Shown: positions 53,062-61,896, numbered from the stretch's first letter. The stretch is DNA of 64,000 nucleotides from Acidimicrobiia bacterium (GCA_022826045.1 JAJDVQ010000013.1:20849-84848); one strand, 5' to 3'. Notes: generated by a model not told the origin, from the sequence alone. Made by a program: numbers and translations.

Positions 53062-53130
53062 GTTGGGGAATTGGAGGCCGTTGCTTTGGGGATTTGGAGG
53101 CATCAACTCCAAGGATGCTGACGCTGGCGC
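53062..53130. repeat. Second 23-bp-period repeat set upstream of the AAA ATPase gene
   Basis: Units at 53062 (GTTGGGGAATTGGAGG), 53085 (TTTGGGGATTTGGAGG) and 53108 (TCCAAGGAT start) have the same 23-bp period and order as the array at 47932-48046, including the TCCAAGGAT third/fourth unit. It lies in the 221-bp gap before the AAA ATPase start, which holds nothing else I recognise. Confidence 0.5.
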
Positions 53131-53142
53131 CCGTTCGGGGCC

Positions 53143-54381
53143 TCAGATGCCGACGCGGATCTGCAGGTTGCGGGGGCCTCGGATCTGCGAGCCGCCCCAT
53201 TCGGCGCTGCGGCCGTCGGCGTCGGTGGCGAGCTCGAAGTTGGGGAAGCGTGCGAGCCACTCTTCGAGCGCGACCTTGAGCTCCATGCGGGCCAGGTTCG
53301 AGCCCAGGCAGCGATGGATGCCGATGCCGAAGGCGACGTGCCGGTTGTGGGCTCGATCGATGAGAACCTCATCGGGACGGTCGAACATGGCGGGGTCGCG
53401 GTTGCTCGCACCGAAGGGCAGGTACACCTTGTCGCCCTTGGGGACCGGGCAGCCGCTGATCTCGGCCTCGTCGGTGGCGCTGATCCGGGCCATGGTCACC
53501 GGCGCGTAGGCCCGCAGGAATTCCTCGATGGCCGAATCGAGCAGTTCCGGCTCGGCCAGCAGTCGCTCGCGGTCGTCGGGATGGGTCGCCAGGTGCAGCA
53601 GGCTGGCCGATATCGAGCTCCACGTGGTGTCGATGCCGGCCAGCAGCAGCAGGAAACCGACACCGGTGATGTGGCGATTGGTGAGCGGGTCGCCGTTCGG
53701 CAGCCGCATGTCGATCAGCTTCGAGGGAAGATCATCTGCACGTTCCTCGCGGCGAGCGTCGACGAGGTCGCCGAAGTACTTCAGCACTTCGCGGGTCGCA
53801 AGGGCTCGGTGGTCGTGCTCCTCGGGTGTGGCCTGCAGCACGGCGACAGCCCAGCGGGTGAACATCGGCTCGTCCGATTCGGGCAGGCCCAGGATGCGGG
53901 CGATCACCCGCACCGGGATGTACTTGGAGAAGGCGTCGGCCGCGTCGACTACCCCGGAACCGCCGCGGTCCGCCCCCGTCTCGGCCGCGATGACGTCGAG
54001 GCGCTCGCGGGCGATGCTGCGCGTCACCTCGACGAGGTCCTCCACTGCCCTGGGCGAGAAGAACGGCAGCAGCATCCGGCGGGCGTCGGCATGGAATGGC
54101 GGATCGGAGGTGATCGGCGGGGCCGAGATGAACGACGCACCCTCAGGCGTCTGCGCCACCGAGCTGTCGCGTGAGCTGAAGTTGTCGGTGTCGTAGGCCA
54201 CCGCCGCGATGTCGTCCCAGGTGGTGGGCATCCACCCGCCGCCGTTCCGGTCGCTGTGCGCGACAGGGCACTCGGTGCGCAGTTGGTCCCAGACCACTGA
54301 CGGGTCCGCTATGTACTCGTCGCTGAAGATGTCGAAGTCACGCTCGACGTCCACACGATCGGCCTCGGTCGTCGTGCTCAC
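53143..54381 (-). CDS. Cytochrome P450
   Basis: The 412-residue P450 has I-helix LLLAGIDTTWSSISA, ExxR in IEEFLRAYAP, and heme loop AFGIGIHRCLGSNLARME. SDPPFHADARRMLLPFFSPRAVE is the C-helix region. It is not a close copy of the P450 at 26662-28074. It stands alone on the minus strand, divergent from the CMD-like gene, with tandem 18-bp repeats in the shared gap. Confidence 0.94.
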   Translation of the reverse strand: MSTTTEADRVDVERDFDIFSDEYIADPSVVWDQLRTECPVAHSDRNGGGWMPTTWDDIAAVAYDTDNFSSRDSSVAQTPEGASFISAPPITSDPPFHADARRMLLPFFSPRAVEDLVEVTRSIARERLDVIAAETGADRGGSGVVDAADAFSKYIPVRVIARILGLPESDEPMFTRWAVAVLQATPEEHDHRALATREVLKYFGDLVDARREERADDLPSKLIDMRLPNGDPLTNRHITGVGFLLLLAGIDTTWSSISASLLHLATHPDDRERLLAEPELLDSAIEEFLRAYAPVTMARISATDEAEISGCPVPKGDKVYLPFGASNRDPAMFDRPDEVLIDRAHNRHVAFGIGIHRCLGSNLARMELKVALEEWLARFPNFELATDADGRSAEWGGSQIRGPRNLQIRVGI

Positions 54382-54466
54382 GGCAAGCCCCCCTCACCTG
54401 AGGCTCGGCAGGTCCCAGACGCTGCCAGCGTAGGCCAGGCGCCCAGCAGAGGCCGCGTGCGCGTCA

Positions 54467-54502
54467 TGAGCAGTGTCATGAGCTTGAGCAGTGTCATGAG
54501 CT
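54467..54502. repeat. Tandem 18-bp repeat in divergent P450/CMD promoter region
   Basis: TGAGCAGTGTCATGAGCT occurs twice without a gap (54467-54484, 54485-54502), 44 bp before the CMD-like start. Part of a third unit (GTCATGAG) precedes. It may be a regulator-binding site for the divergent genes. Confidence 0.5.
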
Positions 54503-54545
54503 ATCGACATACATCAGTGCATGGAGAGCGCTCTAGTCTGCCGGT

Positions 54546-55124
54546 ATGTCACTCCCGCGACCAGCCCAACCGCGTCTGGAACCCTTGGAGTGGGCCGCCG
54601 AGCTCGCACGCGAGGCGATGAAATCCTCGCCGGCCAACGTGGTGAACATGCGGGCGACGATGGCCCACAACCGCCTCGTCTCCAAGGCCATGGGCATGTT
54701 CTCCCAGACCATCCTGCTGAAATTCGAAGGCGACCTCACACGGCGCGACGTGGAGATCGCCGTGCTGCGAACTTGCTGGAATTGCAGCTCGGAGTACACG
54801 TTCGGCCAGCACGGTCTCGTGGCGCTCGTCGACGGCGTGACCGAGGCCGAGCTCTACGACGCGACCCGTCCCGTAGCACAAGGTCACTGGACGCCCGCCG
54901 AGGCCGCCATGCTCCAGCTCGTCGACGATCTGTGCGCCGACGACTGCGTGTCCGACGCGGCTTGGGCCGCAGCGTCGCAGCACTACAGCGCCGCCGACAT
55001 GTGCCAGCTGCTCGCCGTGTCGGGCTGCTACCGCATGGTGTGCGGCTTCAACAACAGCGCCGGCGTGCAACTCGAAGAAGGCGTGCCCGGCTGGCCGATG
55101 CCACCCGCAGCATCCCCGTCCTGA
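54546..55124 (+). CDS. Carboxymuconolactone decarboxylase (AhpD-like) family protein
   Basis: The 192-residue protein carries the CMD core EIAVLRTCWNCSSEYTFGQH, with Glu, Cys-x2-Cys-like Cys-Trp-Asn-Cys and the conserved His, and a second helical part. AhpD-like members use the Cys pair for redox chemistry; other members are decarboxylases. It leads a rightward set with an enoyl-CoA hydratase and a hydrolase, and diverges from a P450, consistent with breakdown of a cyclic or aromatic compound. Confidence 0.88.
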   Translation: MSLPRPAQPRLEPLEWAAELAREAMKSSPANVVNMRATMAHNRLVSKAMGMFSQTILLKFEGDLTRRDVEIAVLRTCWNCSSEYTFGQHGLVALVDGVTEAELYDATRPVAQGHWTPAEAAMLQLVDDLCADDCVSDAAWAAASQHYSAADMCQLLAVSGCYRMVCGFNNSAGVQLEEGVPGWPMPPAASPS

Positions 55125-55253
55125 GTCGGCCGGCCCGCACTGCCCGAAACTCGCCCGTTTTCCGTCGCCGCACCGCCCGAAACACACCGGTCCTCCGCCG
55201 CCCGCGGGCCCTCGCAGCCATGCGTCGGGGGGCGCGCAGCTAGCGTCCGCGCC

Positions 55254-56270
55254 ATGAATTCCGACGCGGGAGACGCGGGAACCGCCGGAGGGACTGAAGG
55301 CACCAGCGAACCCGAACCGGTGGTGCTCTACGACGAAGTCGACACGGTCGCGTTCATCACGCTGAACCGGCCGGAGCGCATGAACACCCTCACCGAGAGC
55401 GTCATTGCCGGTGTGGCAGACGGCATCGACCGGGCGACGGCGTCGCGCAACGTCCGCTCGATCGTGCTCCGTGGCAACGGCCCCACGCTCACAGCCGGCT
55501 ACGACCTGAATCCAGGCGGCGGCACCCCGACCGCGTCAGGGCAGGCCTCAAGCGGCGGGACGCACGACGAGCTGTACGACTCATGGGGCAGTCCGTACAG
55601 CGCCCCCGGCCCCAAGCCGCGAGAAGGCGCCTGGGACCCGGTGCGCGACTGGCAGTTCATGGGCCACAACGTGAAGCGGTTCATGAAGATCTGGGAGTGC
55701 CCCAAGCCCGTGCTGGGCCAGATCCACGGCTGGGCGATCGGCGGGGCCACCGACATGATCCTGTGCTGCGACCTGCTGTTCATGGCCGACGACGCCCACA
55801 TCGGCTACGCCCCGTCGCGCATCTACGGCACGCCCACCACGATGATGTGGGTATACCGGCTGGGCCTCGAGCACGCCAAGCAGTTCCTGCTGTCGGGCGA
55901 TGCCATCGACGCCGACACCGCCCACCGCATCGGTCTCGTCGCCTACGTGCACCCGCCCGACGAACTCGGCGAGCGGGTCGAGGCGTTCGCCCGGCGGCTC
56001 GCTCACATCCCCGCCAACCAGCTCGCGCTCAACAAGCTGCTGATCAACCAGGCCTACGAGAACATGGGCCTGCGCACCAGCCAGCTTCTGGGCACATTCT
56101 TCGACGGCGTGACCCGCCATACCGAAGAGGCCTACCGCTGGGTGGAGGACTTCGAGACGAAGGGCTTCCGCCAGGTGATCGCTGAGCGCGACACACCCCA
56201 CGGCGACTACGGCGAGCGGCCCCGACCGAACGAGCAGCGGATTCCCAAGCGCCGCATCGACAACCGATGA
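55254..56270 (+). CDS. Enoyl-CoA hydratase/isomerase (crotonase) family protein
   Basis: The 338-residue protein has the crotonase start AFITLNRPERMNTLTESVI, oxyanion-hole residues in LRGNGPTLTAGYDLN, and QIHGWAIGGATDMILCCDLLFMADDAHIGY. A roughly 45-residue insert (containing YDSWGSPYSAPGPKPREGAWDP) follows the first oxyanion loop, so it is longer than the usual 260. It probably hydrates or isomerises an unsaturated acyl-CoA. Confidence 0.9.
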   Translation: MNSDAGDAGTAGGTEGTSEPEPVVLYDEVDTVAFITLNRPERMNTLTESVIAGVADGIDRATASRNVRSIVLRGNGPTLTAGYDLNPGGGTPTASGQASSGGTHDELYDSWGSPYSAPGPKPREGAWDPVRDWQFMGHNVKRFMKIWECPKPVLGQIHGWAIGGATDMILCCDLLFMADDAHIGYAPSRIYGTPTTMMWVYRLGLEHAKQFLLSGDAIDADTAHRIGLVAYVHPPDELGERVEAFARRLAHIPANQLALNKLLINQAYENMGLRTSQLLGTFFDGVTRHTEEAYRWVEDFETKGFRQVIAERDTPHGDYGERPRPNEQRIPKRRIDNR

Positions 56271-56343
56271 CCGTACGCAGCGCTGCGAGCCGCAGCAGGG
56301 CCACACGGCTGCCGATCGGCAGGGCGGCACTAGCGTTCGTGCG

Positions 56344-57252
56344 ATGGCAGAGGGCACCACGCTGGTACTGCTGCACGGGCTCGGCGCCAACCGCCACGTG
56401 TGGGACGGCGTGGCCAAGCTGTGGAAGGGCGACGTATACGCGCCCGACATCCGCGGACACGGCGAGGCGCCGTGGAGCGCTCCGTACTCGTTCGGGGCGA
56501 TGGCGGCTGACGTCGCGGAGGTGCTGAATCGTGACTGCAGCGGGGTCCACTACGCCGTCGTGGGGCACTCAATGGGAGGCGCAGTGGGGCTGGCACTGGC
56601 GTCCGGCTGGTTCGGGGCACCTCCCGCCGGGGCCGCGACCGTCGGTGTGAAGCTGCGCTGGTCCGACGAGGAGTTGTCCCGCATACCGGACCTTGCCGCA
56701 CGGCCGCCACGGGAGTTTCCCGACCGTGCCGGCGCCGTCGAGTGGTTCATGAAGCTCGCGGGCCTGCACGGCGTGCTCGCCGGCGACGACGCCCGCATCG
56801 CAGCGACCATCGAGGCGGGCGTGACCGGCCCGCTGCATCACGACGCCGAGCGGCGCGTCGCGGACGGCAGGGAACCGGCGCGCACCGACCCGCCCGAACC
56901 CCCAGAACCGCCAGAACCGCCAGAACCGCCAGAACCGCTGGACCAGTCCAGTCTGCCGCCAGCCTGGCGCACCGCCCAGGACCCGGCCACCATCGAAGTC
57001 GGCCCGCCCGACATGGCGGGTCTGCTCGCCGCAGCGAAGTGCCCAGTCTCCATGGCCATCGGCGAGCGCGACCCGCTGGTCGCAGCCGACCATCACGGCG
57101 ATCTTGCCGCAGCAGCGGCAGCCAATCCGCTGGCGGCCGGTGTGACTGCGCCGCATGTATTCGGCGGCCTCGGCCACAACGCGATGGTCGAAGACCCCCA
57201 CGCAGTCGCCGACTGGCTCACGAAGCTGCCAGGCTTCGCCGACGCCCGCTGA
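56344..57252 (+). CDS. Alpha/beta hydrolase with Pro-Glu repeat insert
   Basis: The 302-residue protein has LVLLHGLGANRHVWDG near the start, the nucleophile elbow VVGHSMGGAVGLAL (Ser), the Asp in AIGERDPLVAADHH and the His in GGLGHNAMVEDP. A PPE repeat insert sits in the lid region around residues 183-200, encoded by a short tandem repeat. It starts 73 bp after the crotonase gene and may hydrolyse an ester or thioester in the same route. Confidence 0.85.
   Translation: MAEGTTLVLLHGLGANRHVWDGVAKLWKGDVYAPDIRGHGEAPWSAPYSFGAMAADVAEVLNRDCSGVHYAVVGHSMGGAVGLALASGWFGAPPAGAATVGVKLRWSDEELSRIPDLAARPPREFPDRAGAVEWFMKLAGLHGVLAGDDARIAATIEAGVTGPLHHDAERRVADGREPARTDPPEPPEPPEPPEPPEPLDQSSLPPAWRTAQDPATIEVGPPDMAGLLAAAKCPVSMAIGERDPLVAADHHGDLAAAAAANPLAAGVTAPHVFGGLGHNAMVEDPHAVADWLTKLPGFADAR
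56893..56937 (+). repeat. 9-bp in-frame tandem repeat encoding Pro-Pro-Glu
   Basis: CCAGAACCG is repeated four times exactly (56902-56937), preceded by a variant unit. Nine is a multiple of three, so copy changes would lengthen or shorten the hydrolase lid without a frameshift. Confidence 0.9.
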
Positions 57253-57346
57253 CCGTCGGGCCGGCCCAGGCCCAAGGCCAGAGCCGGGCGGCCGATTCTG
57301 CCCTCGTCGACCGGGGGGCCGGGGCTCAGGGCCAGAGCCGGGCGGC

Positions 57347-58129
57347 TCAACCCTCTTCGAGCGGCAGCTCTCCGGAGATCTTCACGCACTCGCCGCCGTC
57401 GATGTCCATCACGTGACCGGTCATCCACGAGCCGGCAGCCGACAGGAACAGCGCAGCTTCGCCGATGTCGGACGGCTCGCCGAGCCGCTTGAGCGGCAGC
57501 TGGTCGGCGATCATCTTCCCGCGGGGCCCGTCCCACAGCACCCGAGCGAAGTCAGTGCGGATCAGCCCCGGCGCGATGCAGTTCACCCGCACCTTCGGCC
57601 CCATCTCCGCCGCAAGCTGGCGGGTCATGTGCATGAGCGCGTCCTTGAACATGCAGTAGACGCCCAGCGCCTCAGACGTGTGATGCCCGCCCACCGACGC
57701 GATATTGATGACCGAGCCACCGTGGGCGCCCATCCACTTGTCCCACGCCACCTGCGACCACTGCAGCGGTGCGCGCAGGTTCACCTCATACGTCTTGTCG
57801 AGCCGGGGGATGTCGCAGTCCATCATCGGGCCCGCCCACGGGTTCGTGGCCGCGTTGTTGACCAGGATGTCCAGCGACCCGTAGCGCTCGATCGTGCCGT
57901 CCATCACCCGCTCGGCCTCGTCGAGATGCCCGATGTGCGAAGCGATGTAGCTCACCTCGCCGCTGGCCGTCTCGGCCAGATCGGCCACTGCCGCCTCGCA
58001 CTTGTCGGCCTTGCGGCTGGTGATCATCACATTCGCGCCCGCATCGGCGAACGACTTTGCGATGCCCTTGCCGATGCCGGCCGAGCCGCCGGTCACCAGC
58101 GCCGTCTTGCCGTCCAGTCGCAATTCCAT
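57347..58129 (-). CDS. Short-chain dehydrogenase/reductase (SDR)
   Basis: The 260-residue protein has the classical SDR marks: KTALVTGGSAGIGKGIAKSF (cofactor Gly-rich loop), DILVNNAATNPW, INIASVGG with Ser, and VYCMFKDAL (Tyr-x3-Lys). I start at the ATG at 58129 after GGGAG, 20 codons inside the track frame. It lies 10 bp after the acyl-CoA dehydrogenase gene in a leftward set with the carboxylase. The 94-bp gap to the convergent hydrolase contains two copies of GGCCAGAGCCGGGCGGC. Confidence 0.92.
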   Translation of the reverse strand: MELRLDGKTALVTGGSAGIGKGIAKSFADAGANVMITSRKADKCEAAVADLAETASGEVSYIASHIGHLDEAERVMDGTIERYGSLDILVNNAATNPWAGPMMDCDIPRLDKTYEVNLRAPLQWSQVAWDKWMGAHGGSVINIASVGGHHTSEALGVYCMFKDALMHMTRQLAAEMGPKVRVNCIAPGLIRTDFARVLWDGPRGKMIADQLPLKRLGEPSDIGEAALFLSAAGSWMTGHVMDIDGGECVKISGELPLEEG

Positions 58130-58139
58130 GGTGAACTCC

Positions 58140-59390
58140 CTAGCTCTTGCCGATCTGGTTCCACGGGCCGCCGTCGGAACGCGGTTCACGCGGCAGCCCG
58201 AGCACCCGGTCGCCGACGATGTTGCGCTGCACCTCCGACGTGCCGGCGTAGATCGTCCCGGGCCTGGCGCCCATGAACGTCTGGACCCACGACAGCGACG
58301 AGAACTCCGCTCCCACGGCGTCGGTGTTGATGCCGTTCGCCGCAGGATGACCGCTGGGCGCCGTCGCCTCCATGCCGAGCAGATCCAGCGAGAACTCGGT
58401 GACCCAGTGGTGGTACTCGCTCCACAGGAGCTTGTGCAGCGACGACTCGGGCCCAGGTGCGTTGCCGGCCAGCACGTTGGTGACGTTTCGCTGGCCCATC
58501 CACTTCATGATCTCGACCTTGGTGTGGGCCCGCGCAAGATCTTGGCGTACGAGCGGGTCGTCGTTGGCGCCCCGCTCCAATGCAACCGCAGTGATGCGGT
58601 CAAGCTCATCGCGGAAGCGGAGCGCGTCGGTGGTGGCGCCATGGCCTCGCTCGAAGCCCAGCAGCACGTTCGCCACCCGCCAGCCGTCGTTCACGTCGCC
58701 GACCACGTTCTCCTTCGCCGTCTTGGCGTCGGTGAAGAACACCTCGTTGAAGTCGTGCCGGTTGTTGATGTTGATGATCGGGCGCATCTCCACACCGGGC
58801 TGGTCCACCGGCACCAGCAGGAAGGAGATGCCGCGGTGCTTGGCCTCGGTGGGGTTGGTGCGGCACAGCACGAAGATCCAGTTGGCGGTGTGGCCGCTGG
58901 AGGTCCAGATCTTCTGGCCGTTGATCACCCACTCGTCGCCGTCGAGCACGGCGCGCGTGCCCAGGTTGGCGAGGTCGGAGCCGCTGTCGGGCTCGCTGTA
59001 GCCCTGGCACCAGCGATGCTCGCCCGAGATGATCTTGGGCAGGAAGTGGCGCTTCTGCTCCTCGGTGCCGCACTCGATGATGGCGTTGCCGACCATCGTG
59101 ATGCTGAAGCCGTCGTTGTTGCCGCCGGTGGGGACCCCGGCCTTGGCGAACTCCTCGGCCAGCACGACACGCTCGACTTCGCTGAGCCCGGCGCCGCCGT
59201 ACTCGACCGGCCACGAGACGGCCAGCAGCTGATTCTCCGACAGCAGCGTCCGCCACTCATCGGTGAAGCGGTCGGCGGCCTCTTCGTCGAGGGCGCCCAT
59301 GCCGGACCAGTTCGAGGGCAGGTGCTCTGCCAGGAAGGCCTGGATCTTCTCCCGGTAGTCCTCGGCCTCGTCGGTGTAGGTCGGATCCAT
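58140..59390 (-). CDS. Acyl-CoA dehydrogenase
   Basis: The 416-residue protein shows the FAD family features: EYGGAGLSEVERVVLAEEFA, WCQGYSEPDSGSDLANLGTRA, VINGQKIWTSSGHTANW, and the late YAGTSEVQRNIVGDRVLGLPRE. SEVQRNIV is common in long-chain or steroid side-chain type members. It oxidises an acyl-CoA at the alpha-beta bond. It sits between the carboxylase beta subunit and the SDR on the same strand. Confidence 0.94.
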   Translation of the reverse strand: MDPTYTDEAEDYREKIQAFLAEHLPSNWSGMGALDEEAADRFTDEWRTLLSENQLLAVSWPVEYGGAGLSEVERVVLAEEFAKAGVPTGGNNDGFSITMVGNAIIECGTEEQKRHFLPKIISGEHRWCQGYSEPDSGSDLANLGTRAVLDGDEWVINGQKIWTSSGHTANWIFVLCRTNPTEAKHRGISFLLVPVDQPGVEMRPIININNRHDFNEVFFTDAKTAKENVVGDVNDGWRVANVLLGFERGHGATTDALRFRDELDRITAVALERGANDDPLVRQDLARAHTKVEIMKWMGQRNVTNVLAGNAPGPESSLHKLLWSEYHHWVTEFSLDLLGMEATAPSGHPAANGINTDAVGAEFSSLSWVQTFMGARPGTIYAGTSEVQRNIVGDRVLGLPREPRSDGGPWNQIGKS

Positions 59391-59479
59391 GGGCGCGCTC
59401 CCCTGCTTGGCTGACAGCTCAGCTCGTCGCTGAGTCTGCCACGCGACAGGGTGGTTGGCTCAGGGCCGATACCCGCTGC

Positions 59480-59556
59480 GCTGGTCGCTCCGGCGCCGGC
59501 CTACGGCCGGCAGCCGCCGTGCTGGTCGCTCCGGTCCCGGCCTACGGCCGGTAGCC
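59480..59556. repeat. Direct repeat with hairpins at the end of the carboxylase gene
   Basis: GCTGGTCGCTCCGG followed by CCGGCCTACGGCCGG occurs at about 59480-59516 and again at 59521-59556, 41 bp apart, with few differences. The second copy includes the last codons of the carboxylase gene. Each has a CCGGCC-TAC-GGCCGG palindrome that could form a hairpin and reduce read-through into the dehydrogenase gene. Confidence 0.7.
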
Positions 59557-61092
59557 GAAGGTAGACGGCCCGTGCCGGAGGGCGCGGCGGGCGAGGTCCA
59601 CCCACTCGCACAGCACCGGGCGGGTGTCGCGCGGGTCGATGATCTCCTCGATCTCGAAGAACTCGGCCGAGCGGTGCGGCGAGCGCACGCTGTTGAGCCG
59701 CTCACGGATCTCTTCGAGCAGCTCGTCGGGCGTGTCGCTGTCGGCCAGGTCCTGCTTGTAGGCCACCTCGAGGCCGCCTTCGATGGGCAGCGAGCCCCAG
59801 TCACCCGAGGGCCATGCCACCCGGAAGCTGCGGGCGCCCGGCTGGTTGTTGGCCGCGCCGGCGACGCCGAATGCCTTGCGGACGACCACACAGGCGAACG
59901 GGGCGGTGAGCTGTCCCAGTGCGGCGAGGGCAGCCGATCCGAAGCGGATCGTCCCGCTCTCCTCGGATTCCTTGCCGATCAGGAAGCCCGGGCAATCTGC
60001 CAGGTGCACCACGGGCAGGTGGAACGTGGAGGCAGTGTCGAGCAGGCGGATGAGCTTGCGGCAGCTGTCAGCTGTCCAGCCGCCGCCGTACACGTAGGGA
60101 TCCTCGCCGAAGATCGCCACCGGCCACCCGTCGAGGCGTGCAAGTCCGGTGATGATCGAACGCCCCCAGCGACTGCCGATCTCGAAGAAGCTGCCCTGGT
60201 CGCAGACCGACTCGATGATCGAGCGCATCTTGTAGACGCGCCGTGGCTCACGCGGCACGATCGAGATCAGCTCCTCGTCGCGCCGCTGCGGGCTGTCGCC
60301 GCTCAGCACCCGCTCGGGCAGTTCGTCCACATTGGCAGGCAGGTACGACAGGAACCGGCGTGCCCGCTCGAACGCCTCGTCCTCGCTGTCCACCACGTCG
60401 TCAATTGCGCCGTTGGCCGTGTGGATGTCTGCGTGGCCGAGTTCTTCCTTGCCGTGATCGCCCAGCGACGCCTGCTCGACGAGTGCCGGCCCGGCAATCA
60501 TCATCTGGGCGGTGTCGCGCACGATGACCGAGTAGTGCGCAGTGGCCACCCGGGCGGCGCCGATGCCCGCCACCGAGCCCAGCGCCAGCGACACCGATGG
60601 GGCGACCGAGAGGTGATTCACGATGACGTCCCAGCCCCGCAGTTCGGGGATGTAGGTGCGGCCCGCCATCTCGATGGATTTGACCGAGCCGCCGCCGCCC
60701 ATGCCGTCCACCAGGCGGATGTGCGGCAGCCGCATCTCGTACGCCATTGACTCCGCCGCGTTGCGCTTCTCGGGGATGGTGGCGTCCGAGGAGCCGCCGC
60801 GCACGGTGAAGTCGTCGCCGGACAGGACCACAGGCCGATCGTCGATACGAGCAAGGCCGAAGATGAAGTTCGACGGCGTCAGGTGGACGAGATTGCCGTG
60901 ATCGTCGTACTCGGCGACGCCGGCGGTCTTGCCGATCTCGTGGAACGAGCCCTTGTCCACCATGGCATCGATGCGCTCGCGCACCGTCATCTTGCCGAAG
61001 AAGTGCTGCCGCTCGACCTTGTCGGGCCCGCCCAGCGCCTCGGCAAACTCCTCGCGCCGACGCAGCTCTGCGATCTCGGGCTCCCAGCTCAT
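59542..61092 (-). CDS. Acyl-CoA carboxylase beta subunit (carboxyltransferase)
   Basis: The 516-residue protein is a biotin-dependent carboxyltransferase: MTVRERIDAMVDKGSFHEIG near the start, LSGDDFTVRGGSSDATIPEK, ALGSVAGIGAARVATAHYS, and in the second half FGEDPYVYGGGWTADSCRKLIR and HLADCPGFLIGKESEESG. It would work with a biotin carboxylase subunit not encoded here, on a short or branched acyl-CoA. I start at the ATG at 61092 (MSWEPEIAELRR) after GGGGGTTGC. Confidence 0.92.
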   Translation of the reverse strand: MSWEPEIAELRRREEFAEALGGPDKVERQHFFGKMTVRERIDAMVDKGSFHEIGKTAGVAEYDDHGNLVHLTPSNFIFGLARIDDRPVVLSGDDFTVRGGSSDATIPEKRNAAESMAYEMRLPHIRLVDGMGGGGSVKSIEMAGRTYIPELRGWDVIVNHLSVAPSVSLALGSVAGIGAARVATAHYSVIVRDTAQMMIAGPALVEQASLGDHGKEELGHADIHTANGAIDDVVDSEDEAFERARRFLSYLPANVDELPERVLSGDSPQRRDEELISIVPREPRRVYKMRSIIESVCDQGSFFEIGSRWGRSIITGLARLDGWPVAIFGEDPYVYGGGWTADSCRKLIRLLDTASTFHLPVVHLADCPGFLIGKESEESGTIRFGSAALAALGQLTAPFACVVVRKAFGVAGAANNQPGARSFRVAWPSGDWGSLPIEGGLEVAYKQDLADSDTPDELLEEIRERLNSVRSPHRSAEFFEIEEIIDPRDTRPVLCEWVDLARRALRHGPSTFGYRP

Positions 61093-61250
61093 GCAACCCC
61101 CGTTCTGGCGGCTCGCCCCGACGCAGCGAACCCGCACAAAGGGTACGGCTGCGCTCGGGGTGCCTGCCTGCCGAGCCCGACGGGCATCCCGCCCGCTTCA
61201 GCCAGCAGCGGGATCGACCAGCAGCTTGATCGCCGCGCCTGTCAGAAAAT

Positions 61251-61290
61251 AATAGTATATTTAGATAATTTTCAATCTATTCTCTCAGCG
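61251..61290 (+). promoter_or_regulatory. AT-rich promoter with inverted repeat before two small genes
   Basis: A 45-bp AT-rich island (AATAGTATATTTAGATAATT) interrupts the GC-rich sequence just before the ATG at 61291. TAGAT (61262-61266) and ATCTA (61275-61279) form an inverted repeat near a likely -10 element, similar in layout to toxin-antitoxin operators. Confidence 0.5.
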
Positions 61291-61506
61291 ATGTCAGCAG
61301 GTGAGCCGTACGTGTGGCTTCCCGGCCTCATCGAATTGAATGGAGACGAGGCGCTGGCGGTGTTGTACGCGCTCGACGTTGCAATCGCGAGAGCTCGAAG
61401 CGCACACGAAGAGCGGGTTGCAGAGGCCGCCAAATTGCTCATCACGCGTAAGCTCTGGGACGAGCTCGCGGACATTCTCGAAATGAACGGAGATCACGAT
61501 GGCTAG
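61291..61506 (+). CDS. Small protein of unknown function, first of a coupled pair
   Basis: The 71-residue protein (MSAGEPYVWLPGLIELNGDE, then ALAVLYALDVAIARARSAHE and ITRKLWDELADIL) is mostly helical and mildly acidic. I do not recognise a family. The ATG follows an AT-rich promoter with an inverted repeat, and its stop overlaps the next gene by 8 nt. The size, coupling and promoter resemble a toxin-antitoxin pair, but nothing in the sequence proves that. The track frame starts far upstream at 60883, antisense to the carboxylase, and is rejected. Confidence 0.6.
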   Translation: MSAGEPYVWLPGLIELNGDEALAVLYALDVAIARARSAHEERVAEAAKLLITRKLWDELADILEMNGDHDG

Positions 61507-61828
61507 ACCCCCGACCATGCGACATCTCGTCGCTGAAGATGACCCCGTGCGAGCGGGGATCGCTGCGGAGCGGCTCGGCGTCGAGCTGTTCGACATCTAC
61601 TGCATGATCGAGTGGGGCGAGATCATCGGGGGACCCGACCCGGACCGCCGCGTCGCCGTGCCGGCCGCCGAGATCGACCGTGTCATCGCCGTCGGCGGCG
61701 CCCCGAATTACGCCGAACTCTGGTGCAAGTACGGATCGGGCAAGAACTTTCCCGAGGCCGAGAGGCGGCGCCTGTCGGCGATGCACAAGTCACTTGCAGC
61801 CAGCGCCCTCGAGGCGCTGCCCAGCTAG
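61499..61828 (+). CDS. Small protein of unknown function, second of a coupled pair
   Basis: The 109-residue protein begins MARPPTMRHLVAEDDPVRAG and continues AAERLGVELFDIYCMIEWGE, VAVPAAEIDRVIAVGG, and NYAELWCKYGSGKNFPEAER. It is rich in acidic and aromatic residues and has no signal or membrane segment. I do not recognise it. It overlaps the preceding gene by 8 nt, so both are translated from one message. It ends 68 bp before the SDR gene. Confidence 0.6.
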   Translation: MARPPTMRHLVAEDDPVRAGIAAERLGVELFDIYCMIEWGEIIGGPDPDRRVAVPAAEIDRVIAVGGAPNYAELWCKYGSGKNFPEAERRRLSAMHKSLAASALEALPS

Positions 61829-61896
61829 CGCCGACCCAAGCCGAGCCAGCCGATCGGCAACACGTACAGATCATCGCCTTCGCATATCGTGCGCGT

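Noticed and set aside
60883-61290. Upstream extension of the small protein frame
   Set aside because: It runs antisense through the carboxylase start; the AT-rich promoter and ATG at 61291 mark the real start.
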